The position numbers were made by a program, and so were the translations under genes. From a virus: a stretch of DNA of 64,000 nt. The notes beneath the pieces are model-generated. The model searched no databases, had not been told where the DNA came from, and was given only the letters and a program-made list of their open reading frames with translations. The stretch lies in the IMG/VR virus record IMGVR_UViG_3300008469_000001, positions 1 to 64,000 of that record, one strand, 5' to 3'. This document shows positions 10,255 through 18,973 of this stretch, in pieces; position 1 is the stretch's first letter, and the number at the start of each line of letters is the position of its first letter.

Positions 10255-12427
10255 ACTTTTTCTCCATATCATTCCATATTTTATTTACTTTGTCCATATT
10301 TTCAATTTCAATATCGACCAACCTAAATGATTTATTTTTTTCGAATACATATGATTTTACAACCATTGTAAATTCACTAAATGTAGATATAATATTTTCT
10401 CTAGTTTCAATATTTTCACTTATTCTAAAAATTAAGTTATCAGAATAATCAAAAATATCTGTGTTTATTTCTATATTTTTATTGGCATCAAATGCATAAT
10501 CAACCAATTTAGAAAAGTTTTTGAAAATATTCTCCAATTCTACTGAAACATTTTCATAGAATACTAAATCATAGGTTTTGTCGAGTATAAATTTATGAAT
10601 TTTCACATATAATTCTCTTAATTTGTTATCAATGTAATAGCTATAATATTCCACTTTTTTTATGGACATTATTTCATGATTAAACTCTATTTCCCATTCA
10701 TTCATCATACTCATATTCAATTTATCAAGGATAGTTTCATAATGGGTAAATAATTTATGTTTATTATCGACATTCCACCACAATATATTTGAATTATAGT
10801 TTTTTATAATATCAAATTTTTCATTAAATTCTTTATAAAAATTTCCATCAATTAAATCAGAGATACCATCTTTCTCAGTTATTTCAATATTCTGTGTAAA
10901 AAATGTTATTCTCGAATCAAAATATACTAGGTATTCATTGATTTTATCAGAAATTAATTTTTCAACTTCAAATAATTTCGATTTTAAAAGTGTCAGTTCA
11001 TCATTATTTGCATTTAGTTCTATTTCTATCTTATCTTTTAATACCGTTAGTTCTGAAATTTTTCTTTTAATATCTATTTTTTCTTCTTTATAAAAATCAA
11101 TTTTCTCATTTGTATGTTCATTAGATCCTGACTCTTTTTGAAAATCTCTAGATATAGCTAACACAACTATATCATACTTTCTTCTAATATCTGTTAATAA
11201 TGATTGGTATCTCTCCAAATCATAATAATAATTCCAATAAGTTGATTGAGACATTTTTGTTTTTACAAATTCATAATCCGCTTTAAATGTTAGCATTTTT
11301 GATGTATATGCATCTAATAGATCTTGATCTATAGTGTTATTCAATATATTTTTATATATATGCTCTCTTTTAAGTTGTATTAATTCAATATATTTGTAAT
11401 AATTTTGCTCTTTAGTAAGTGATATAACCGATCTTAATGCAGAGGTTTTATCTTGAACTAAGTTCTCTATTAATGGAATATCAATATTTAATATTTTTTT
11501 TCTTTCTTCTTCTACAGCTCTTGTGAAATCTAATTTATCAAATGTTTCTCTTTCCTGGAGCCAAGCCATAGAATACTCTTTAAGCTGTTTTTCATATTTG
11601 AATTCATATGTCTTAAATAATGTTTGTTTCCATAATGAATAAACATTTTCTATCTCTTTTTTCTTAGCATCAACATGTGTTATTTTTTCACCATATGCTA
11701 AGCTTTGACCGTATGTCCAAGAACTTTCATATTCATCTTTAAAATAAGATGTTAGTGCTTGGTAATACTCTTCTTGTCTATTTTTCCAAGCTTCATAATG
11801 ATTTCTTAATGAAATCTCTTCATACCCACCATATGAAGCAACAGTAGCAAGTTCATTAATATAATTTGATACCTTATTAGATACAGAATCAGCATAATAA
11901 GCTTCATCGGTTGTATTCTGTAAAATTACATCATCAATAATTTGTAATCTTTCGGTTGTTTCATCTATATACCCATCACTATATTCAAAGGTTTCATCAA
12001 TCAATTGACTTTCATAAAATAATATGAGTGCATTGATCTTTTCCAAATCAGAATTCATAACAGCAATATTATTTGAGGAATAATCAAAATCATTCTGAGA
12101 TGTTTCAACTGTTGTCGTATAAATTTCTACTTGCCCTTTAAGGTTTTTATATGATACTTTTAATTTTTCATAATCATCAATAATCAATTGACCTTCATTT
12201 TCAAAACCTTTTATAAATGATGATAGTTTTATAATAAATGTGTGTAAATCTCTATCAAATTTTAGAGTTTGATTTTTGTGATTGTTTATATTGATAGCAT
12301 CTTCATCAGATAGTCCATAGTTACTAATAAATTCATCAGATAATCCTTTGAAATATTCATCAACACTACTATTATAGGGATAACCTGGTACAAATTTGTT
12401 ATTTTGTCTTATTTCAATGCTAACCAC
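10247..12427 (-). CDS. Large helical coiled-coil protein, probable virion component
   Basis: A protein of about 726 residues, almost entirely charged and aromatic-rich helix with heptad-like stretches. No catalytic motif is visible and I do not recognise the family. The frame is open from an ATG at 12439, but that ATG has no ribosome site. A GTG at 12427 is preceded by GGAG at 6 nt (GGAGAAAATT-GTG), so I take the GTG; the difference is four residues. A late-type box AATAAATA lies at 12456-12463. It overlaps the downstream giant gene, and the shared style (long Tyr/Asn/Lys/Glu helices) suggests the two products work together, perhaps in the tail or baseplate. Confidence 0.65.
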   Translation of the reverse strand: MVSIEIRQNNKFVPGYPYNSSVDEYFKGLSDEFISNYGLSDEDAININNHKNQTLKFDRDLHTFIIKLSSFIKGFENEGQLIIDDYEKLKVSYKNLKGQVEIYTTTVETSQNDFDYSSNNIAVMNSDLEKINALILFYESQLIDETFEYSDGYIDETTERLQIIDDVILQNTTDEAYYADSVSNKVSNYINELATVASYGGYEEISLRNHYEAWKNRQEEYYQALTSYFKDEYESSWTYGQSLAYGEKITHVDAKKKEIENVYSLWKQTLFKTYEFKYEKQLKEYSMAWLQERETFDKLDFTRAVEEERKKILNIDIPLIENLVQDKTSALRSVISLTKEQNYYKYIELIQLKREHIYKNILNNTIDQDLLDAYTSKMLTFKADYEFVKTKMSQSTYWNYYYDLERYQSLLTDIRRKYDIVVLAISRDFQKESGSNEHTNEKIDFYKEEKIDIKRKISELTVLKDKIEIELNANNDELTLLKSKLFEVEKLISDKINEYLVYFDSRITFFTQNIEITEKDGISDLIDGNFYKEFNEKFDIIKNYNSNILWWNVDNKHKLFTHYETILDKLNMSMMNEWEIEFNHEIMSIKKVEYYSYYIDNKLRELYVKIHKFILDKTYDLVFYENVSVELENIFKNFSKLVDYAFDANKNIEINTDIFDYSDNLIFRISENIETRENIISTFSEFTMVVKSYVFEKNKSFRLVDIEIENMDKVNKIWNDMEKKYV

Positions 12428-12455
12428 AATTTTCTCCATTAGATTTATTTTTCTT

Positions 12456-12463
12456 TATTTATT
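12456..12463 (-). promoter_or_regulatory. Late-type promoter box (AATAAATA variant)
   Basis: AATAAATA followed by AAGAAA on the minus strand, directly upstream of the two giant coiled-coil genes. It differs from TATAAATA at the first base. Confidence 0.4.
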
Positions 12464-12542
12464 AATTAAATCACTATTTTCAATTAAACATCTTTCTCTA
12501 ATCTATTTATTACAGCATACACTCATAAACAGAAACTTTTCT

Positions 12543-12553
12543 ATTGTATAATA
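12543..12553 (+). promoter_or_regulatory. Early-type promoter, ATTGTATAATA
   Basis: A consensus -10 TATAAT (12547-12552) in the recurring 11-mer ATTGTATAATA, 20 nt before the ATG of the kinase-like gene. No TTGACA-like -35 is seen 16-18 bp upstream. Confidence 0.6.
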
Positions 12554-12572
12554 TACAATAAAAAGGCTTATA

Positions 12573-13118
12573 ATGTCATATTTGATAAATTTTATAGCTG
12601 GTCCAGGGGTGGGCAAGTCTGTTATGACTTCTTTAATTTTTGCTAAACTTAAAATGAAAGGTTATAATGCTGAAATTGTACCAGAATATGCTAAACAATT
12701 AGTATGGACTGAAGAATTTGAATTATTAAATAATCAATATCATGTGTCATATTATCAAAATAAATTGTTAAAATCATTAGTTGGTAAAACTGATTATATT
12801 GTAACTGATGGATCATTAGTTCATGGATTAGTTTACAATATGGTGAATACAGATAATACATCAGATAAAGATAAAACAAAAAGTGCCATACTAGAGTGGC
12901 ATAATAGTTTCAAAAATATCAATATATATTTAGAAAGAAATATTAAGTTAAAATACCAACAAGAAGGTAGAATTCAAAGTTTAGAAGAAGCGACCCACAT
13001 CGATAATTTAATTAAATTCCAATTATTTGATAATAAACTTGAGTATAAATCTTTTTTAAGTGCTGAAGATAGTGTTAATAGTATCATTGAATATATTGAA
13101 GAAAAGACTAAAAATTAG
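12573..13118 (+). CDS. P-loop ATPase/kinase-like protein (AAA_28/NadR-kinase type)
   Basis: A 181-residue protein with Walker A GPGVGKS at about residues 10-16, then VPEYAKQLVW, a pattern seen in the NadR C-terminal kinase/AAA_28 group (P-loop, then EYAR). It also has TDGSLVHGLVY and a basic ERNIKLKYQQEGR segment, which could be the lid. Phages often encode such small kinase-like ATPases; the substrate could be a nucleoside or nicotinamide riboside, but the sequence does not decide this. It is an isolated + strand gene with its own early-type promoter, and it ends in a hairpin shared with the convergent gene 13108-13443, whose coding region overlaps it by 11 nt. Confidence 0.7.
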   Translation: MSYLINFIAGPGVGKSVMTSLIFAKLKMKGYNAEIVPEYAKQLVWTEEFELLNNQYHVSYYQNKLLKSLVGKTDYIVTDGSLVHGLVYNMVNTDNTSDKDKTKSAILEWHNSFKNINIYLERNIKLKYQQEGRIQSLEEATHIDNLIKFQLFDNKLEYKSFLSAEDSVNSIIEYIEEKTKN

Positions 13119-13129
13119 AAGTCTTTTCT
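13100..13129. terminator. Bidirectional terminator spanning two convergent stop codons
   Basis: Stem AGAAAAGACT (13100-13109) pairs with AGTCTTTTCT (13120-13129) around a 10-nt loop. The + gene stop (TAG, 13116-13118) lies in the loop, and the minus gene stop (13108-13110) lies at the top of the stem. Both genes end inside one hairpin. Confidence 0.6.
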
Positions 13130-13443
13130 CCATTTGATTTTTTTCTCTGTAAATCTGCTTCACAGTCATATATAAATTCTGCTGTAACAGTACCACATTC
13201 TTTAATAACTATTGAGTTTTCTTTCAACTCATGAATCTTACCATCATAAGGTACTTGTACTTCATCTTTATCAAAGTGATGGTCTTCCTTAAATTCAGCA
13301 ACAGTATAAACCTTTTCAGGCAACATATGTATTACACAATTTTTTGGAAAATCATCCATATGACTAAAAACATTTTTAATTTGACCATTTTCAATGTGTA
13401 TATGGAAACAACCTTTAATACCAGTTTCTTCTCTTCTTGGCAT
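13108..13443 (-). CDS. Hypothetical protein downstream of dnaK
   Basis: A 111-residue protein that I do not recognise. It has a beta-rich pattern with several His and Cys residues: GCFHIHIENG, a DHHFDKDEVQVPYDG stretch and two later cysteines (about C83 and C94). This could allow metal binding, but no known zinc motif is formed. The C-terminus is basic and charged. It follows dnaK by 50 nt, with an AAGG ribosome site. It is probably the last gene of the chaperone block, ending in the bidirectional hairpin at 13100-13129. Confidence 0.6.
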   Translation of the reverse strand: MPRREETGIKGCFHIHIENGQIKNVFSHMDDFPKNCVIHMLPEKVYTVAEFKEDHHFDKDEVQVPYDGKIHELKENSIVIKECGTVTAEFIYDCEADLQRKKSNGEKTSNF

Positions 13444-13493
13444 ATTTTAAATCCTTTTTTGTCTCCTATTTTACATTTTTATAAAAATAGATG

Positions 13494-15392
13494 TTAATCA
13501 GAAATCTCAGCATCAATAATATCTTCATCAACAACATCATTTGTGTTTGCTTTTGCAGTTTCAGGTTGTGCTTTAGTTTGTTGATTTTCATATATTTTAG
13601 TACCAACTTCTTGATACTTAGTCATCAGAGTATCTTTAGTAGTTTCTAACTCAGATTTTGTATGATTTTCATTAGCAAGAATTTCTTTAGTTTTTTCTAA
13701 TGCTGTTTGTAACTCAGAAGTATCTACAGATTCATTCTCTTTAATAAATTTTTCAACTTGTGAAACGGTTGCATCAACTTCATTTCTAACTTTTATAGTT
13801 TCCACTTTATCTTTATTTTTTTCATTATCAGCTTCTGCATCAGCTACCATTTTAGCAATTTCTTCATCTGATAATCCAGATGATCCCGAAATAGTAATTG
13901 AGTTTTCTTTACCAGTTGCTTCATCTTTAGCAGAAACATTAAGAACACCATTAGCATCAATATCAAGAACAATTTTTATCTTTGGAATCCCTCTTGGGGC
14001 GGGAGCAATACCACCTAATTCAAAATTACCTAATAATTTATTAGATTCAAATAATTCAGCTTCACCTTGTGCTATTCTAACAGACACAGCTGGTTGGTTA
14101 TCTGCAGCAGTTGAAAATGTTTCTGATTTCTGTACAGGTATTGTTGTACCTTTTTCAATAAGTTTAGTCATAACTCCACCCATTGTTTCAATACCAATTG
14201 ATAATGGTGTAACATCAAGCAACAATACATCTTTAACATCACCTCTTAAAACACCACCTTGGATAGCGGCACCAGCAGCAACAACCTCATCAGGGTTTAC
14301 AGATTTATTTAATTGTTTACCATTAAAATATGATGTAACTTTCTCTTGAACTAATGGGATTCTTGTTGAACCACCAACCATTACAATTTCTTCAATATCA
14401 GTTGTTTTCATTCCTGCATCTTTTAAAGATGTTTTAACATGTTCAATTGTTTCATCTACAATGTTTTCAATCATAGATTCAAATTTTGCTCTAGTCAATT
14501 TTGTTACCAAATGTTTAGGTCCACTTGCATCAGCAGTGATAAATGGTAAGTTAATATCAGTTTCATTTGTTGCAGATAATTCTTTTTTAGCTTTTTCCGC
14601 TTCATCCATCAATCTTTGCATAGCCATATTGTCATTTCTAATGTCAATACCATTTTCTTTTTTGAATTCATCAGCCATATAATCTACGATTAATTTATCT
14701 GCGTCTTTTCCACCAAGAAAAGCATTACCATCTGTTGAAAGAACCTCAAATGTACCATCACCAGCTTCAATAACTGAAACATCAAATGTACCACCACCAA
14801 AATCGTAAACTAACAATGTTTCTTCTTCTTTTTTATCAATTCCATAGGCTAATGAAGCTGCTGTAGGCTCATTGATAATTCTAAGTACATTTAATCCTGC
14901 AATTGTACCGGCTTCTTGAGTAGCTTTTCTTTGTGCATCATTGAAGTATGCTGGAACTGTGATAACTGCATCAGTTACCTTTTGTCCTAAGTAAGACTCT
15001 GCATCTTCTTTAAGTTTTGAAAGAATTTTTGCAGAAATTTCTTGAGGTGTATAAATTTTATCCCCTACTTCAACTGCACATGCACCATTTTTATTAATTA
15101 TATTGTATTGTGTTTTCTCATCTGCTTCTTTTGCTTTTGGTTCAGCAAACATCATACCCATAATTCTTTTAATAGAATCAATTGTTTTCAATGGATTTGT
15201 TACAGCTTGTCTCTTTGCAGATTCACCAACTAAAACTTCACCCTTATCTGTGAAAGCTACAATTGATGGTGTTGTATTTTTACCTTCTTTATTAGGAATG
15301 ATTTTATATGTACCTTGTTCATACACAGATACTGCCGAATTTGTGGTTCCTAAATCCACACCAATGCATACACTATTAATTTTGTTACTCAT
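13494..15392 (-). CDS. dnaK: Chaperone DnaK (Hsp70), full length
   Basis: 632 residues, the usual bacterial DnaK length. The nucleotide-binding domain is intact: GVDLGTTNS near residue 10, [38 protein letters not shown] and [10 protein letters not shown]. The linker [11 protein letters not shown] and the substrate-binding domain ([15 protein letters not shown]) are present, and the C-terminus ends in an acidic tail with [11 protein letters not shown]. Stretches such as [18 protein letters not shown] and [16 protein letters not shown] resemble campylobacterotal DnaK as I recall it, suggesting acquisition from such a host. It sits in a block with hsp20. T4-type phages normally recruit host DnaK, so a phage copy is unusual. 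A TATAAT box lies at 15425-15430 and AAGGAG precedes the ATG. Confidence 0.97.
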   Translation of the reverse strand: MSNKINSVCIGVDLGTTNSAVSVYEQGTYKIIPNKEGKNTTPSIVAFTDKGEVLVGESAKRQAVTNPLKTIDSIKRIMGMMFAEPKAKEADEKTQYNIINKNGACAVEVGDKIYTPQEISAKILSKLKEDAESYLGQKVTDAVITVPAYFNDAQRKATQEAGTIAGLNVLRIINEPTAASLAYGIDKKEEETLLVYDFGGGTFDVSVIEAGDGTFEVLSTDGNAFLGGKDADKLIVDYMADEFKKENGIDIRNDNMAMQRLMDEAEKAKKELSATNETDINLPFITADASGPKHLVTKLTRAKFESMIENIVDETIEHVKTSLKDAGMKTTDIEEIVMVGGSTRIPLVQEKVTSYFNGKQLNKSVNPDEVVAAGAAIQGGVLRGDVKDVLLLDVTPLSIGIETMGGVMTKLIEKGTTIPVQKSETFSTAADNQPAVSVRIAQGEAELFESNKLLGNFELGGIAPAPRGIPKIKIVLDIDANGVLNVSAKDEATGKENSITISGSSGLSDEEIAKMVADAEADNEKNKDKVETIKVRNEVDATVSQVEKFIKENESVDTSELQTALEKTKEILANENHTKSELETTKDTLMTKYQEVGTKIYENQQTKAQPETAKANTNDVVDEDIIDAEISD

Positions 15393-15424
15393 TTTAATTT
15401 CTCCTTAATATTTTTAAAAAACAT

Positions 15425-15462
15425 ATTATAATTGATTTAAGTTCAAATGAACCTTAAATCAA
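15425..15462 (-). promoter_or_regulatory. dnaK upstream region: -10 box and hairpin
   Basis: On the minus strand a TATAAT (15425-15430) lies 33 nt before the dnaK ATG. Immediately upstream is a long dyad (15432-15462) whose 10-bp outer arms are TTGATTTAAG and CTTAAATCAA around an inner GTTCAAATGAAC. It overlaps the stop codon of the 169-residue gene. It could be the terminator of that gene, an operator for dnaK, or both. Confidence 0.45.
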
Positions 15463-15963
15463 ATATTCTGGATGCTCAGTAATCAAATTTTCTAAAAAAT
15501 TTGGATTAACTTTTTTTCCATACCTATACCTTATCAACTCATAATAAATTGGGTCAATATCTTTGATATAATTACTTAATTTACCTGTCAAATAAATGGC
15601 CTCTATTAAATTACTTTTAGTGTAATTTAATTTTAGTTCATCTATAGGTTTTAGTTTTGAAACATCTATAATGGTTTCAAATAAGGGTTTTGTTTCTTTT
15701 GGTAAATTTGTAGCTTCATTACCACCACTCACATCATATCTATTTTTATAAAATTGCTGGTTGGATATATCATAAATCATTTCTGCTTTATACATAAGAT
15801 CCATTGGTCTTATAAGCATATCGCCAGATTCATGATAATTATCTCTAACAAATTTCAATTTTATTATGGTATAACCATTTTTAACTCTTTTAGAGTAATC
15901 ATTATAACATTCTATATTTCTTGAGTGATTTTCATTAACAACAGCTACAAATATATTTTTCAT
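15454..15963 (-). CDS. Hypothetical protein between hsp20 and dnaK
   Basis: A 169-residue protein that I do not recognise. The N-terminal half looks alpha/beta (MKNIFVAVVNENHSRN, then YTIIKLKFVRD), and the C-terminal half is helical with a charged end. No signal peptide, zinc site or nucleotide-binding motif is visible. It starts at an ATG preceded by AAAGG. It sits 9 nt after hsp20 and about 60 nt before dnaK, so it is probably transcribed with hsp20. The position invites the idea of a co-chaperone, but there is no J-domain (no HPD) and no GrpE-like coiled coil, so this is only context. Confidence 0.6.
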   Translation of the reverse strand: MKNIFVAVVNENHSRNIECYNDYSKRVKNGYTIIKLKFVRDNYHESGDMLIRPMDLMYKAEMIYDISNQQFYKNRYDVSGGNEATNLPKETKPLFETIIDVSKLKPIDELKLNYTKSNLIEAIYLTGKLSNYIKDIDPIYYELIRYRYGKKVNPNFLENLITEHPEYLI

Positions 15964-15972
15964 TCAAAACCT

Positions 15973-16386
15973 TTATTTTATCTCTATTTGTTTTGGTTTC
16001 GTTTCCTCTGGTATAAATGGTACTAACTTTATTTTTAATATACCATCATTAAACTCAGCATCAACAGATTCTACATCAAACATCAAACTATAAGACTTTT
16101 CAAAATTTCTTGTAGCAATATCTTTTTTGATATAGTTTCTATGACTTGTATCTTTTTTCAAAGATTCACCTTTAACAGTTAAAGTATTCGAATCAACTGT
16201 AATCTTTATCTCATCCTTTGAAAATCCTGCAACAGCAATTTCCATATAAGCAATTCCATCTTCATCATAAACATCTGTAAGTGGATACTTAGAATTGGCT
16301 TTCTGATTATTAAAAGCATCTCCAAAAAATTGTGCTATCATATCATCAAGCATAGCGTGTTGTGGGTATAACATTGTGTGTCTCAT
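15973..16386 (-). CDS. hsp20: Small heat-shock protein, Hsp20/IbpA family
   Basis: 137 residues with a complete alpha-crystallin domain at about 38-130: YPLTDVYDEDGIAYMEIAVAGFSKDEIKITVDSN in outline, then TLTVKGE, then FEKSYSLMFDVESVDAEFNDGILKIKL. The short tail ends in an I-x-I motif (IEI) used for oligomer contacts. The N-terminus (LYPQHAMLDDMIAQFFG) is like IbpA-type proteins. It holds unfolding proteins for refolding by the DnaK system. A strong AAAGGAGG site precedes the ATG. It is the first gene of the chaperone block and has a long upstream region (16387-16785) with dyads and no late box that I can see. Confidence 0.92.
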   Translation of the reverse strand: MRHTMLYPQHAMLDDMIAQFFGDAFNNQKANSKYPLTDVYDEDGIAYMEIAVAGFSKDEIKITVDSNTLTVKGESLKKDTSHRNYIKKDIATRNFEKSYSLMFDVESVDAEFNDGILKIKLVPFIPEETKPKQIEIK

Positions 16387-16785
16387 CCCAAATTCCTCCT
16401 TTAAGCGAATTTTTTAAAATATTCTTTGAAGCGACTCATATGAGTACGCCTCATTTGAACATTCTAATAGGTTTTTATAATGTTAATTATATTGAAAATA
16501 GTCTTAAGAAGGGATTAATTGTATGTATAGACAGTTTAGTAGTGTTTCATTTTCTACTATTTTATTTTTATCTCTATGATAACATCGACCAAAATCATTA
16601 CCACATATCCAAAACAATAACTAATAAGTCTATTGTGTTTACAATGAATCTCTTAATTAAGACAATTCACAAATTTTGAAGACCACATTGTGCATCTCCA
16701 TATTATTATTTATATTTATTTTACAAAAAATTTCAAATAATAATGAAATTTTTTGTATTATATACACTAGTTACCTAAATTAACT
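16387..16785. other. Non-coding region upstream of hsp20
   Basis: About 400 bp without a credible gene. It holds a perfect 12-bp palindrome ACTCATATGAGT (16434-16445), flanked by GCG and ACGC. Next to it, TCATTTGAAC (16451-16460) reads GTTCAAATGA on the minus strand, a motif also found upstream of dnaK. A terminator-like hairpin is at the distal end (16722-16757). The rest is AT-rich with nothing recognisable. Confidence 0.5.
16722..16757 (-). terminator. Terminator-like hairpin after the acidic repeat gene
   Basis: ACAAAAAATTTC pairs perfectly with GAAATTTTTTGT around a 10-nt loop. It lies just past the stop codon of the minus-strand gene 16786-17403 and before the chaperone block. Confidence 0.5.
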
Positions 16786-17403
16786 TTAACCAACTAATTT
16801 TTTTATTGCTTTTAAAGCCGCTAATTCAACTTCAGATGGTTTACCATTTGCCAATTTATCTTGGATCTCACCTAATAATGGTAAAATACCAATACCTTCT
16901 TTTGATGTTTCAACTTCTTTTTTTGGTTCTTCAGATGCATCTCCATCTGCATCTCCATCTGCATCTGTTTCAGTTGGAGTTTCTTCTGATGGTGCATCTA
17001 AACTTAATTCTTCTCCATCTGTTTCAGTTGGAGTTTCTTCTGATGGTGTATCTAAACTTAATTCTTCTCCATCTGTTTCAGTTGGAGTTTCTTCTGCTGG
17101 TGCAGCTAAAGTTAATTTTTCAGTTGCATCTGTTTCAGTTGGAGTTTCTTCTGATGGTGTATCTAAACTTAATTCTTCTCCAGTTTCTGATGGTGCTTCA
17201 GTATCTAAACTCAATTCATCTGCTTCTTTTAATTTAATTTGCATATATTCATCATCTTGTGATGCATTAGTTAGTACCCACATATCTTGTTCTGATAACT
17301 CAACATCTGCATAATTTTTCATTTTTAATGTTTCTAAAAAAAATGCTCTATCATCTGTTTTCGTTTCAGATAATACTTTTAAGTATTCATATACTTTTTT
17401 CAT
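16786..17403 (-). CDS. Acidic repeat protein
   Basis: 205 residues. Residues about 1-60 form a charged helical region, residues about 65-155 are an acidic low-complexity region, and the last 40 residues are helical (ILPLLGEIQDKLANGK). The low-complexity part contains four near-identical 18-residue units of the type GEELSLDTPSEETPTETD, encoded by near-identical 54-57 bp DNA repeats, plus a DADGDADGD run. Net charge is strongly negative. A second Glu/Thr/Pro-rich protein is encoded at 36033-36677. Acidic Glu/Asp-rich proteins occur in phage prohead cores and as linkers on virion proteins, but I cannot assign a role. A late-like box (CATAAATA, 17436-17443) lies upstream. Confidence 0.65.
   Translation of the reverse strand: MKKVYEYLKVLSETKTDDRAFFLETLKMKNYADVELSEQDMWVLTNASQDDEYMQIKLKEADELSLDTEAPSETGEELSLDTPSEETPTETDATEKLTLAAPAEETPTETDGEELSLDTPSEETPTETDGEELSLDAPSEETPTETDADGDADGDASEEPKKEVETSKEGIGILPLLGEIQDKLANGKPSEVELAALKAIKKLVG
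16964..17182 (-). repeat. Four tandem 54-57 bp coding repeats
   Basis: Units at 16964-17017, 17018-17071, 17072-17128 and 17129-17182 (the third is 57 bp and more diverged) each encode an 18-19 residue Ser/Glu/Thr/Pro unit in the acidic protein. Confidence 0.8.
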
Positions 17404-17469
17404 ATTGATCTCCTATTAATCATTTATATTATATCTATTTATGTTAGAAATATTTTTAATTCAATTTAA

Positions 17470-18114
17470 TTATATAAGGAAACCTTTTTCTTCTAATTCT
17501 ATTAATTGGTTTGGTGAAAGAGATGTATAATATTTCTTACCAGAATCCTTTACAACAGCTAGGTTTTCACCCAATGAAATTACTTGTGAACCATAAGGTA
17601 TCTCATTTGAGAATTTCTCTTCTAAATCTTTTTGTTTGAATAAACTAATATGTAGATTGTGTGTATCTTTCGAGAATATAGTTGTTGATACAAAATAATC
17701 CTTACCAGATGATTCATTATCAGCTTCAACTAAATATTCAATTTTTTCCAATTCTTCTTTAAGAGTGTAGTAATTTTTTTCTAAGTGATTTACCGATGTA
17801 GATATTGAATCATTTATAACTACATCGGCAAATTTTTGTAAGTGTGAGTATTTTGTTTCAAATAATCCATCAACAAATTCTTTTTGATTTTTATCATTGA
17901 ATAAGGTCATTACTCTTTCAATCATCAAATTATATTTTTCCATTTTATCTTTGAATACATCAAAATGTGTAATAACAGTTTTTTGTTCATCAATTATTCT
18001 TTGTTTTTCTTTTAGGATTTGAGTTTGTTCTTCTTTGATAAGTTTTGGTAGAGGGTTTTCTACTGATTTTGTTTCCTGTAAACCAGCTAAAATTCTTAAA
18101 TCTTCTGTTAGCAT
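17470..18114 (-). CDS. Hypothetical coiled-coil protein
   Basis: 214 residues, not recognised. Residues about 25-130 are a charged, heptad-like helical region (KEEQTQILKEKQRIIDEQKT and onward). The C-terminal about 65 residues look like a small beta domain: PYGSQVISLGENLAVVKDSG, then YYTSLSPNQLIELEEKGFLI. The gene has its own exact late box at 18151-18158, 37 nt upstream, so it is expected to be expressed late, separately from the clamp gene before it. A structural or assembly role is likely from timing alone. Confidence 0.6.
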   Translation of the reverse strand: MLTEDLRILAGLQETKSVENPLPKLIKEEQTQILKEKQRIIDEQKTVITHFDVFKDKMEKYNLMIERVMTLFNDKNQKEFVDGLFETKYSHLQKFADVVINDSISTSVNHLEKNYYTLKEELEKIEYLVEADNESSGKDYFVSTTIFSKDTHNLHISLFKQKDLEEKFSNEIPYGSQVISLGENLAVVKDSGKKYYTSLSPNQLIELEEKGFLI

Positions 18115-18150
18115 TATCTCTTATCCCTTATTTTTAATATTTGTTTATGT

Positions 18151-18158
18151 TATTTATA
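18151..18158 (-). promoter_or_regulatory. T4-type late promoter box TATAAATA
   Basis: An exact match on the minus strand between the clamp gene and the coiled-coil gene at 17470-18114, 37 nt before its ATG. Confidence 0.6.
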
Positions 18159-18179
18159 AGGGAAGAAGAGATTTTTTTA

Positions 18180-18911
18180 TTAAGAAGCTTTTTTAATCAT
18201 ATAAAATTGGTAATCTGCTATGTTATTGGACTTAATAATTCTTACTAAATTTTGTTTTTCAGAAACTGCTAATGTAACACCCTCAGAACCTACTTTTAAG
18301 ATTGCCATTAATCTTTCTAAGTCAATTTTAAATGGTTCATCTAAGATCCCATCTTCAACATCATAATCAGTATCAAAATCTACTGTATCGACATCATTAG
18401 TCAATTTAAATGATAGTTTACCTTTAGAACTCTTAGTTAAAAAGACGCTTGCATTAAAAATTGATAAGCTTAAGAACTTAGTTATTGCTGCAATATCTCC
18501 ATCTGTTAAATCAACAGTAATATCACCTTCAAATGCACTTAATTTGCTTGGTGTAGCTGGTAATAATGATTTAGCAACATTCTTTGCTTTAATTGTTGCT
18601 GTATCAATTTTGAATGTTGTTTCAACAGCTATTTCATCATTCTCTTTAAATTTAACAGATGATTTACTACCTGCTGATTCTAAGTTAATGATTTGTTTAA
18701 TAAAATCTAATTGTGAAAAACCTTGAATCTGAGGCATATCAATATTTGGTATATCCTTATAGTTCGCAACAATAATCAAAGATCTTGTAGCTTCATATGC
18801 AACTGCTAATAATTCATTGTTTTCAACATCCTGTTCTACTTTGATAATCTCAATCATTTTAGATACTCTAAAGTTGTTGTTTATATCATCTAGGAATTCA
18901 AAATATGTCAT
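18180..18911 (-). CDS. 45: Sliding clamp (T4 gp45-like DNA polymerase processivity factor)
   Basis: 243 residues from the ATG at 18911. The frame extends to a TTG at 18956, but that TTG lies inside the promoter, so I reject it. By eye it aligns with T4 gp45 (228 residues). The N-terminal half ends in an IQGFSQLDFIKQIINLES segment like LNGFLGILSLVN of gp45. The second half has DGDIAAITKFLSLSIFNASV, GKLSFKLTN, FKIDLERLMAI and a last strand ADYQFYMIKK, matching the repeated beta-alpha-beta layout of clamps. In T4 the clamp tethers the polymerase and also activates late transcription. Here it is encoded just downstream of a gp55-like sigma factor, which fits both roles. An early-type promoter lies at 18947-18956. 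Confidence 0.75.
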   Translation of the reverse strand: MTYFEFLDDINNNFRVSKMIEIIKVEQDVENNELLAVAYEATRSLIIVANYKDIPNIDMPQIQGFSQLDFIKQIINLESAGSKSSVKFKENDEIAVETTFKIDTATIKAKNVAKSLLPATPSKLSAFEGDITVDLTDGDIAAITKFLSLSIFNASVFLTKSSKGKLSFKLTNDVDTVDFDTDYDVEDGILDEPFKIDLERLMAILKVGSEGVTLAVSEKQNLVRIIKSNNIADYQFYMIKKAS

Positions 18912-18946
18912 GTGGTGTAACCTTTCTTTTTTAATTTGTTTTATAT

Positions 18947-18956
18947 TATTATACAA
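18947..18956 (-). promoter_or_regulatory. Early-type promoter TTGTATAATA for the clamp gene
   Basis: Matches 10 of 11 bases of the recurring ATTGTATAATA motif. The -10 hexamer lies about 37 nt before the clamp ATG at 18911. Confidence 0.55.
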
Positions 18957-18973
18957 AAAAACTAGTGAAAAGT

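Noticed and set aside
16362-16679. 105-codon open frame on the + strand upstream of hsp20
   Set aside because: It begins inside hsp20, has no ribosome site, and covers the palindromes of the regulatory region. The composition looks like non-coding AT-rich DNA.
16806-17237. 143-codon Leu-rich open frame on the + strand
   Set aside because: Mirror of the acidic 18-residue repeats on the minus strand.
18912-18956. Longer clamp start at a TTG (18956)
   Set aside because: The TTG is part of the TTGTATAATA promoter. The ATG at 18911 has a ribosome site and fits the clamp length.
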